Source of the DNA: Labyrinthula sp. Ha
Lineage: Eukaryota; Sar; Bigyra; Labyrinthulida; Labyrinthulaceae
Assembly (NCBI GenBank): GCA_015227615.1
Contig: JAALGZ010000025.1
Location: 434,001 to 498,000 of the forward strand
DNA length: 64,000 bases
Direction of reading: 5' to 3'
The notes beneath the pieces are model-generated. The model was not told the origin of the DNA. It was given only the letters and a program-made list of their open reading frames with translations, and made no database searches. A program made the translations under genes and the position numbers. Of this stretch, positions 55,776 to 64,000 are shown in pieces. Each line of letters begins with the position of its first letter. Position 1 is the stretch's first letter.

Positions 55776-57845
55776 ATGACGGAATTTATGGTTACAGTGC
55801 CTCAGGGTATGAGAACGGGAATGAAGCTAAGAGTTCAGACTCCAAGTGGACAGCTGTTTGACATCACTCTTCCAGCTGGCATCAACGGTGGGGAAAAGTT
55901 GACGATAAACTCGGCGACAGGGGCGACAAGAGTATCTGGAGGACAAAGGGCCTATCAGCAACCTCCAATGAATTATCAACAACAACCGATGGGTTATGGA
56001 CAGCAGCCAATGTATAACAATGGTATGTACCAACAGCAAATGCAACCGCAGATGAACTATGGAATGCAAGGCGGTTATATGCCACAGCAGAATATACCCA
56101 TGGCTGCTCCAGCAGCACCTCCTTTGCAAATCACCATCCCACCCAATACCCAACCTGGACAGATGATAAGAATCCAGCTTCCTTCAGGTCAGTTAGCGAA
56201 TGTTACTATTCCACCTGGTTTTTACCCTGGGCAGGTATTACCAGTTGATGGGACAACAGGACAACCTATGCTTGGAATGCAACAACAACAACCACAAGTG
56301 GTTCAGACCCAGCCGTATCAGCCTCATTTTGTTCCAGTACAAAGCTATAACATTGATTATGGCCAGTTTCAGCAGAATTTGGCTTACGCTCAACAGAACC
56401 CAGAGGCTATGCAAGCTAATCTACCTCCGTTTGAAAGCTGGTTCACATTTCAGCCTGGCTATGCAAATATTAATACTCAGCTTAGACCTGCTTCGTCAGT
56501 TTCCTCTTCTTCTGTTGTTCAACCTACCGGAAGACACAAAGCTTTGTTGATTGGAATAAATTATCCTGGAACACAAGCTGCTTTGAGAGGATGTATTAAT
56601 GATGTGTTTTCGTTGCAAGACTTTCTTCAGGATCATGGTTTCACAAATACTCCACAAACTATGGTGGCTCTTATTGACGAACAGAATGGGCAGACTAACC
56701 CAGCGTTCTTGCCGACCAAAGCCAATATTTTGAAAGGCATTCAATGGCTTGTACATAATACCCAGCCTGGAGATACTTTGTGGTTCTCTTATAGTGGACA
56801 TGGTGGTATGGAAACTGACAATACAGGTCACGAAAGAGACGGTGTTAATGAGACATTATTACCCATGGATTTTCAAAAGAGTGGACAGATTACAGATGAT
56901 GAAGTTTGGAGACTGATGGTAAGTCAAGTTCCTGCTGGCGTTAAGCTTATTGGGTTAATGGATGCTTGTCATAGTGGAACTGGATTTGATTTATCATTTA
57001 ACTGGGCAGAAAACAGGGGCTCCTGGGAAGAAGAACCGAACCCAAGCTTTGCTGAGGGTGATGTTATGTTATTCTCTGGTTGCGCGGATCACCAAACCTC
57101 TGCTGATGCGTACAATAAAGTCAAGAGTCAGCCTGCTGGCGCTATGACTACGTCATTCATCTCTGTGTACGAGCAAATGAAGAGGGAAAGCGGTGGCCAA
57201 CACCCAATTTTTACACAGTTTATGTCGAGATTACGAGCTGACATTAAATCCAGGGGTTTTGATCAGATTCCGCAGCTATCCTCATCACAATCGTGGGATC
57301 CGAATCAAAGGCAACTGGATCTTAATGGACCGAACTATCCTAATACAAATTCACAAATTGGAAGACAAGTTAATCAACACTTTAAGCCACAAAAACCAAA
57401 CTTTGGAACAAGTCCTCTTGGTCCTATGCTTCTTGCTGCAGGTATTGGTGTGTTAGTAGCCCCTTCTTTACTTGCAGCTGGAGCTGGCTTAGCGGGAGCC
57501 GTAGGAGAAGCTGGTGCTGGGGCGGTGGACTGGGTTCAAGGCGGCGGAATAGGTGATGCCGCAGGAGCTGTTGGTGATTGGGGTACAGGTGCTGTTAACA
57601 CCGTAGGAGATGCAGGAGGAGACGCCGTTGATTGGGTTCAAGGGGGAGGAATAGGTGATGCCGCAGGAGCTGTTGGTGATTGGGGTACAGGTGCGGTTAA
57701 CACCGTAGGAGATGCAGGAGGAGACGCGGTAGACTGGGTTCAGGATGGTGGTATTGGAGATGTCGCGGATGATGTAGGTGATGCCGCAGGTGACGCTGTA
57801 GGGGCTATTGGTGGCTTCTTTAGCGGCTTGGGAGACATGTTTTAG
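55776..57845 (+). CDS. Type I-like metacaspase with N-terminal repeat domains and C-terminal 34-residue repeats
   Basis: Cysteine protease of the caspase-like clan that cleaves after Arg or Lys, 689 residues, single exon. The frame opens upstream with GTG; the first ATG is 55776 (MTEFMVTVPQGM). The N-terminal extension has two related beta modules (about 1-45 and 120-165), both patterned as V/I-P-P/Q-G...G-(Q/K)-x-(R)-(V/I)-Q-(T/L)-P-S-G-Q. A Gln/Met/Tyr-rich linker separates them. The p20 catalytic domain starts at KALLIGINYPG. Catalytic His342 lies in YSGHGG and Cys398 in DACHSG. After the p10 part a hydrophobic Ala/Gly segment (GPMLLAAGIGVLVAPSLL) leads into Gly/Asp/Ala-rich tandem repeats. 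The hydrophobic segment could anchor the protein in a membrane. Metacaspases act in stress and cell death and usually need calcium. Confidence 0.93.
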   Translation: MTEFMVTVPQGMRTGMKLRVQTPSGQLFDITLPAGINGGEKLTINSATGATRVSGGQRAYQQPPMNYQQQPMGYGQQPMYNNGMYQQQMQPQMNYGMQGGYMPQQNIPMAAPAAPPLQITIPPNTQPGQMIRIQLPSGQLANVTIPPGFYPGQVLPVDGTTGQPMLGMQQQQPQVVQTQPYQPHFVPVQSYNIDYGQFQQNLAYAQQNPEAMQANLPPFESWFTFQPGYANINTQLRPASSVSSSSVVQPTGRHKALLIGINYPGTQAALRGCINDVFSLQDFLQDHGFTNTPQTMVALIDEQNGQTNPAFLPTKANILKGIQWLVHNTQPGDTLWFSYSGHGGMETDNTGHERDGVNETLLPMDFQKSGQITDDEVWRLMVSQVPAGVKLIGLMDACHSGTGFDLSFNWAENRGSWEEEPNPSFAEGDVMLFSGCADHQTSADAYNKVKSQPAGAMTTSFISVYEQMKRESGGQHPIFTQFMSRLRADIKSRGFDQIPQLSSSQSWDPNQRQLDLNGPNYPNTNSQIGRQVNQHFKPQKPNFGTSPLGPMLLAAGIGVLVAPSLLAAGAGLAGAVGEAGAGAVDWVQGGGIGDAAGAVGDWGTGAVNTVGDAGGDAVDWVQGGGIGDAAGAVGDWGTGAVNTVGDAGGDAVDWVQDGGIGDVADDVGDAAGDAVGAIGGFFSGLGDMF
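57531..57785 (+). repeat. 102-nt tandem repeat in the metacaspase 3' end
   Basis: The word TGGGTTCA recurs at 57531, 57633 and as TGGGTTCAGG at 57735, an exact period of 102 bases (34 codons). Copies one and two are nearly identical; the third decays. Encoded units read VDWVQGGGIGDAAGAVGDWG and continue to GDAGGDA. The frame is preserved, so the repeat is tolerated or used in the protein. Confidence 0.85.
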
Positions 57846-59539
57846 AAGACTTGTAGAAAAATATATGAAATGTAATGTTTGGTTTGTTCGCGCCTAAGAG
57901 CTAAGTTTTGGTTTAGTTAACAAATGTATTCTTCACTTATCCGTGTTAACCCTAACAATGTGCTAACATCAACCCTCAATACCTAAGGTCATCCGGCAAA
58001 ATCTAGATCCTTTCAAAGCCTTATACCTGTAGCAAGAGCAGAATAGTTCCAGGGCATCTTCCTATATTGACAATTGCTTAAGTCTTGGTTCGAACTAAGT
58101 CCACCTACGATCCCCACCACAATATATATTTGACCTAGTGTGCTACACAAAACTACCCACGTGGAAATTTATGATTGTGAAGCTTCCAAAAAAGTACTAA
58201 TCCGCGTTGAAGAAACGTTTTAACATTTTTTCTTCACTTAGAAATATTGGAGCTTTGGTATTATATGTGGCGATAGTGAAGAAAACGATTTTCTATGAAT
58301 TAATGGAGTAGAGCAACATATATTCAAGAGTAGTAGAGACGGACATTTCTTCAGGAAATGTGAATAGTATTCGAATTCCAATCTTGTTTACCAGGGTTTC
58401 TCTCTTTTATTATTCTATTAACTGTAGTTACGGTACCAAATTCTAAGGCGAAGAAACCGTTCAGCAGGTTTCATGGATTATGTTTCAAATCCTTATTATA
58501 GCCAAGAATTTCGCAACGGCTGAGACAGATTTCTGTTGCATATTACTCGCTCCTTTTCTGCATGGTTGAAACCGAAGCTGTTACGCACTAGAGTAAGATT
58601 GAAGCTTAATTTAAAACAAGCATAAATGGTTTTCTCAGGACTGACCTCAGCAGAAGCTTTGGAAGTCCTCAACCACGGATATATAAAAAAAACTATTCTT
58701 AAGTAGGTGCAGTTTTTTCTTGCTCTAGTTCGACTGCTAGGTTCAGGAAAGCGGCTTGATACAGTAATATTAGTGGGAAATGGCTATTCATTTTAATGTT
58801 ACCTAAAAACAAAATCACCACTTCATATCGGAAAACTTAAGACTGAAATGTGTGAGTTGAATTTGAAACTTTAGTTACCCTATAGCAATTAGAAGCGTCT
58901 AGAATAAAAACATTGAATTATATGATACGGCGTCAGATTCATCTTTTCGGAGTTAAAATGAATAAATTACATAGGGGCACAATGACATATCTTCATTGCG
59001 TTTTTAATTTTAGCGAGTAGAAGACTTTAACTTCCTGGTTAAAATTAGCTATTACGTACGTGGAGTCAGCCAAAGGAGACTCATTATACTATGTAGCAAG
59101 AGATTATCCATATACTGTACCATGAAATACAGAATTAAAAGGGTCATATAAATAGATTATAAGAAATTGACACTGTTATCACAATAGTCTTCGAAAACTT
59201 CAGCTCAGGCCTAGTCAATGTAAAGCAATTAAGAGCAATGAAAGTAGCGGCGGAGAGATGGAACTAGCCTTCTCATCTATACCGTTCCGCCTCTTTGTGT
59301 ACTATAGAAAAATTGGAAACCAAGACTTTGCAAGGAATTGACACATGGACTTACCTTTAACTCTGCACAGTTTAAATTCTTTGCCTAGAAGGGAAGGATT
59401 CACACAGTGCTGTAAATAATAGAAAGGAACGCTGTGTGTGTAGATGCTAACTATTTCCTTGAACACTCAAAAAATTATCAAAATGTTGGTACATTATCCA
59501 TTTAAACTATAGATTTTAACAGAGGCATATATGAGCACT
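57846..59539. other. Gene desert of 1.7 kb
   Basis: No gene recognised. A GGTTCGAA word near 58088 resembles part of a tRNA B box, but no cloverleaf could be built around it. Confidence 0.5.
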
Positions 59540-60238
59540 TCACAAACTTTTAATTCTACGCGGTACACTCTTTTCTATTTTTCCATGTTGCATAAAATGA
59601 CATTGATATTCTGGCACCAGTGGATCAACACATCGCCTGGAATGGAAAGCTTGTTTCTTAACAACAAAAGTAGGATTGTTTGCCCTTATATAAACCTTTT
59701 TTACCTGTGGAAGAACATAGTTTGTCCTTTCTGGGAAAGCGAACTTTTTCTTTGGTTTTCCATTGATATCCTTGCAACAAAACGAGTCTCTTACGAATTT
59801 TGTTGATGGTAGCGAAGGAGCTTGGAAACTAGGAAGATCATATACTGGTTCTAATGGGTTGACTACTCTTCTTGTTCTCAAACCTTCTGTACATGTTCTG
59901 GCTCTTTTCATCTTCTTCTTATTATTAATATCATGCACCTGGAATGAATTGGGTCGGTTTATCAACTTGTATCTATTTCTAGGTGCTGAAACATAATATG
60001 AAATGAAAGCTACCTGATAAATATATATCATGTGTTTCATGAAACCAAAAGTTTTTCTCTCCATTAACTACTCGCTGTTTTATCTTCCTTGGTGCAGCAC
60101 CCCAAATGTCTTCCAGAAAGTTTGTCTAGACATTTACAGATCCGAAGGTTTACTTTTCTAAGCAAAGGTGGTACTACGTACACACTATAAATAAATTATG
60201 ATAGTATAATACGGGTTCTTTATTGTATCTAAGTACAT
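59540..60238 (-). CDS. Probable ciliary/basal-body protein with DI-G-P-K repeats, four exons
   Basis: Reconstructed from four exons: 60213-60238, 60154-60184, 60014-60125 and 59540-59985. They are joined by three introns of exactly 28 nt (GTATTATAC..., GTAAACC..., GTAGCTTTC...), giving 204 residues from ATG 60238 to TGA. The spliced protein has a repeated Asp-Ile motif followed by small and basic residues: NFLEDIWGAAPRKIK, ETHDIYLSAPRNRYK, VHDINNKKKMKR and CCKDINGKPKKK. Two copies of an R-x-V-(N/D)-P-L-x-P-x-Y motif are also present: RRVVNPLEPVYDLPS and RRCVDPLVPEYQ. Such patterns are familiar from axonemal and basal-body proteins of flagellates, so a microtubule-associated ciliary role is inferred, with the orthologue unnamed. 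Exon 4 alone, read without splicing, would give a wrong N-terminus. It is divergent from glutaredoxin 2. Confidence 0.7.
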
Positions 60239-60369
60239 GGACTTTGGAGCATACTTCTCTTTGTCGTTTTTCTTCATTTTGTTTCAGTTTTCGATAATTT
60301 AACTGATAGTTAAGCAAAATATTACATCATGCCACGTCATATAGGAAATTAAAACTAGTAACTAAAACA
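60239..60369. promoter_or_regulatory. 131-nt divergent promoter region
   Basis: Separates the start codons of the ciliary-type gene (minus) and glutaredoxin 2 (plus). It is AT-rich and lacks the ATTTTGGGCAATT motif. Both promoters must lie here or inside the genes. Confidence 0.5.
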
Positions 60370-61102
60370 ATGAACTTTTTATCTCTTGCTCATCATGGAA
60401 ATAAAAACTTTGTCTTGCATCTATACGACCACTGCCCTTTCTGCATTCGTGTTGAATTACTTTTAAATCTAAGATCAATTCCTTATAAACGAGTGGTTTA
60501 TGGATATGGAGATGTTGAAGGCGTGAAAAGTAAGTTTGAAAAGAAAGTCTTGCCTGTCTTAGAGTATGAAGAAAAAGGAGAAAAACAAATACTTCGAGAA
60601 AGTTTGGATATTTTGAAATTTGTAGATGGATTAGATGGAGACCAAAAATGTTTGCTGGCTCCAAGTACTGGAAGATTTTCTTCTTGGTTGAAGAAGTACG
60701 GTGAACCTAGGCGGATCTTGACAAGACCAAGAATTATCCAAATGCCTTTGAAAGATTGGGAAGAAGAAAGGGATATCACGTAAAATTTTCTTATTAAGTT
60801 ATTATAGATATATGAAGAGTAAATATGAGTCACAAGGATTTAGTTTTGAAGATGCGGAAAAAAATACTGAATCAGCAATTAAGTCTGTAGAAGAGATGTT
60901 GAAGGAATTGGATGTGATGCTTTTCAGTGAGCAAAGTGTGAATAGTTGGGGTATTTCGATGGATGATATTTTGCTTTTTCCTGATTTAAGAAGCTTGACA
61001 TGTGTGAAGAACATTTCATGGCCAGAAAAAACATTGAAGTGGATTAATAACTTGAGTTCAAAAGCAAAAGTTGCTTTGTATTTTGATGACGCAGTAGAAT
61101 AA
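60370..61102 (+). CDS. Glutaredoxin 2, bacterial GST-fold type
   Basis: 234 residues from exons 60370-60779 and 60808-61102, joined over a 28-nt intron (GTAAAATTTT ... TTATTATAG). Glutathione-dependent disulfide reductase with a thioredoxin N-terminal domain and an all-helical GST-like C-terminal domain. The active site is HCPFC (Cys22, Cys25) after a strand of the LYDH type. The cis-proline segment KKVLPVLEY and ESLDILKFVDGLDG follow, as in E. coli Grx2 (KQVPIL, ESMDIVHYVDKLDG). The C-terminal match is also clear: DDILLFPDLRSLTCVKNISW against DDIQLFPLLRNLTLVAGINW. Length is near the bacterial 215 residues. No targeting signal is obvious. This family is mainly bacterial, so the gene may have been acquired by transfer and later gained an intron. 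Confidence 0.88.
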
Positions 61103-64000
61103 GATTTTTCAAATAACTTAAGCATAGAGCTATTTTTGAATATTGGGTTTTCTACCCAGAAAGAAAATGAAGAAAACAATATCATCTTATTTGTCAAGTT
61201 TAATCTACGCTCGGTTCAGGTCTAGTTCAAGCCTTTGAAATAAAAGTTTCCTTAAAAAATATTTTTGATGAGTTTAATGCAAGTCTTTTGTAACAAGGAT
61301 CAAAAATTTTATCCTCTCTATATAAAAGCTGTCATGCACCTTACTTTTTTTATACTAGTCCTCGGCTTTGCTAGAAGTTATATATGTTTGTTTGTGGATG
61401 TAAACTATTTGTTCTGAGAAACGAAATGAAAATTGAAAATTAGTATGCACTTGGCTGTCAACTTTCTCCGGATTTTTTATTCTTTTAATTTTCTTCCCCA
61501 TTGGAGTTATTATGCGCCTTCATACTTTGGAACATAAAATGTAGAAGCTATATCGAGATTAGTATTCTACATTTTCAAAGAAACGTGTTGTTTAAAGATG
61601 TCATTAAAAGGGGCGCTTACATTTCATTGGTCAATTATACACAGCTTCTCTACTGTGATATATGTTCTCATTGAGAATCTTATGTTTATGAGATTATTCC
61701 TTTTTTTTAAGTATAATTGGCATAACATCAAAACTCAGAGTTTTGGCACAGTCTGTGATTGTTCATTTTTGTTTTTTATGAGAGATAAAGTCGGTAGGAA
61801 GTATAATGCCTAATTCTAGTTTCCTAAGGAACTGAAAAAGGTTTTTAACATGGAGTTTATGGTTCTTATTGGATTGAGATCATTGAGGCTTGAGCTATGG
61901 GTGAGTTATAGTTCAATCTATTTCTTACTAGTGAATATGTCAATCCTTATTGACAGAGCTGTATTCAACTGAGAGTAGATAAGTAAGTTTAACATACTCA
62001 CTAGTAAGACAATAATAACATCACGTAATATATGTCTTGTGCATGCGAAGAGAAGATAGTTTAAACTACATCTTAAACTTCAAAAAACTTTTACTTGTGT
62101 CATTGAAAGGAAGAATGAAGCAAAGGAATGGACACAGTTGAGGTCATGATATCGACCGATGATTTTGAGCTTCAGTACACATTGTTGTTACTGGGCCTAG
62201 GGTTGGTGTTCTATTTAATAGTTGCGTTTTTTTGTTGTTCCTGAGGTAGATCAAACAGGAATTAACTAGTTTTTATTCAATTATATGAGTTTGCTTTCAT
62301 GGTAATACAAGACTTAGTTGGTTAAGAATTCAATTTATGCAAATCTTGTACAGGTATTGTTTATTTAGTGGTCAACTTCAGGAAATATATTTAGGGCTTC
62401 GCATCATAAAATTAAACAACTTCTTCAAGGTACAGAGATTATAGCATAGTTCAAAGTTAAGACTCCCAGTTGAGTAGAAAAGAAGTACTTTATGATTTTG
62501 CTAGAATATCCGCTTCGTGAAATTTTGCATCTTAAATTTATTGGCATGGTGTAACTTTCACATTGTTATATTTTTATTCAACGAGAAACAACTGTGATAA
62601 CATGACATTCAGGGTGTTTTGTGTATTGTTGACATTGTCAAGGAAAGTCACTAGAATAAATAAGATGTAGGTACCACATCCTAATACTACTTTGAATCTC
62701 AAGTTGGTATCATTCTCTGCACAATATATTGCTAAAGGTACTTCTCAAGAGTAACAAGTATCTTATTGCTAAGAAATTATTGTTTACTATGAATTTGAAG
62801 ATAGGTCTACTCGCTTTATCTAGAGAACATGTGTCTTTTCTGGGTCAATGAGTATAGAAAGTACAGTGTCCAGTTTAATTGCGAGGTATGAGAATTCAGG
62901 GCCAACTTTCTCGAAGGCAATACAAAGAACATGAAACTTTTGCGAACTTCTTAAATATTCTAGTTTTATATTGTGAATTAGAAGAACCACAGGTTATTGG
63001 TGTCTCTTAATGAGAGCCATATAGGTTTGACCCGTAAGAGCATATATTATATTCCAGGTAATTTAGATAGAAAGACCGAAAAAAGAATGATTGGTTTATT
63101 GCTTAAAAGTCGCATAAGAGTAATCTATTTCGTGGGAAAAGATTGGGCTTGACAAAGTGAAGGAATCTCCACGGAACTTGCTCGTTGCATGGAAATTGTT
63201 TTACTATGGTTCTAGCTTAAGAATAAGGGTATAAGAGGCCGACATATGTTCTAATGAGAAAATTAGTTTACCGTAGATTATGGGCATTTTTAGAGAGCAG
63301 TAGTCAAAATTTTCATACTTTAAATAATGTTTAGTGGTAGAATTGAAACACAGTAACTTGCCAAGATGTTTTAAGTTGGCTTCCAGGAATGTACATTTCA
63401 TTCAGAAAATGGTTTAATATGGATTGCTACATCCTTGGTCTGTTCGGAAGCTTTCATTTAAAGAATAATTTCTCGTGTTTGAAAATATGTGTTGAGATAT
63501 TGGGACCTTACTGGGACTTGACCTCGAGTGTTCATTAAACCTAGATGTTTAGATTTGACTATCCAGGGACATATATAATCTACTTTGATAATATTATCCT
63601 ATATGGTATTATGTAGATGAATTTGCTTTAGCTCGTTGAATTTGGTATCTTACTTTACTATCCTTCTCTTTTTAATATAGCAATCTTCTCTTAAAATTAT
63701 GCTTCTATAGATTATTGCAAATATATTTGTGGTTGAATCAGAAGAAGTATTTATCTCTTTACTTAGAACCAAAACATCTAGAATTCTTTCATTACATAAA
63801 AGTAGATGGTTTATATAAGCAAACCAGTTTCCACAAAATTTTGTGTTAGCCTATAGAAAGTATTCATGCCTGTTTATTTTATAAGGGATCTTAGTTTTCG
63901 AATTTAATATCTTTGAGAGAGAGAGAAAGAGAAAGTATCATATTCCTTATTTCATACCAGAGTAGAGAAATGACTTTATAATCGTTCTGGGTTGAAAAGC
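61103..64000. other. Gene desert to the window end
   Basis: No gene, RNA or element recognised. A GA-rich simple stretch occurs at about 63915-63934. A gene entering from beyond 64000 cannot be excluded. Confidence 0.5.

Noticed and set aside
58070-58110. Possible tRNA B box (GGTTCGAACTAAG)
   Set aside because: No matching A box, anticodon arm or acceptor stem could be built around it.
60014-60064. ATG at 60064 as the start of the ciliary-type gene
   Set aside because: Reading through gives a hydrophobic, unrelated N-terminus. Splicing three 28-nt introns in a different upstream frame gives a consistent repeat protein.

Overview
This is nuclear DNA from a single-celled, probably flagellated eukaryote that cannot be placed more exactly from sequence alone. 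The case rests on an AT-rich standard-code genome (TAA, TAG and TGA all end genes), a mitochondrial-targeted 2-oxoglutarate dehydrogenase E2, an ER DnaJ co-chaperone, a copine, a metacaspase, MMS19, an ORC4-like protein, an Sfi1-type centrin-binding protein and a probable ciliary protein. Twelve spliceosomal introns could be read directly, and all are only 28-33 nt long (GT...AG). Many genes have none. Introns this short and uniform fit only a few protist groups (for example some stramenopiles), but I make no firm assignment.

Layout: genes sit in tight islands separated by deserts of 1.7-6 kb with no convincing coding sequence. Island 1 (3.6-6.5 kb): DLST, a histidine-phosphatase-fold protein and a convergent acidic membrane protein. 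Island 2 (12.6-16.5 kb): a large TPR protein (Ski3/TTC37-like, tentative) and a small unknown protein. Island 3 (19.1-25.2 kb): two tail-to-tail near-identical short-chain dehydrogenases, a copine and an ER DNAJC3-like co-chaperone. Island 4 (29.1-35.1 kb): an EGF-motif seven-transmembrane protein and a 1631-residue Sfi1-like coiled-coil protein. Between 35.7 and 39.1 kb lie unidentified coding-like remnants and a dispersed repeat. Island 5 (40.4-44.2 kb): an ORC4-like AAA+ protein, a Rossmann-like protein of unknown function and an unknown basic protein. Island 6 (47.4-52.5 kb): a paralogue of that Rossmann-like protein, MMS19 and a short unknown protein. Island 7 (55.8-57.8 kb): a metacaspase. 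Island 8 (59.5-61.1 kb): a four-exon probable ciliary protein, divergent from a bacterial-type glutaredoxin 2.

The genes do not form one pathway. The most notable shared feature is the 13-mer ATTTTGGGCAATT. It occurs five times exactly and once with one mismatch, nearly always just upstream of a gene, and one copy lies inside the 51-nt gap between two tandem genes. It is a good candidate for an undescribed core promoter element of this lineage. No rRNA, tRNA, CRISPR array or intact mobile element was recognised.
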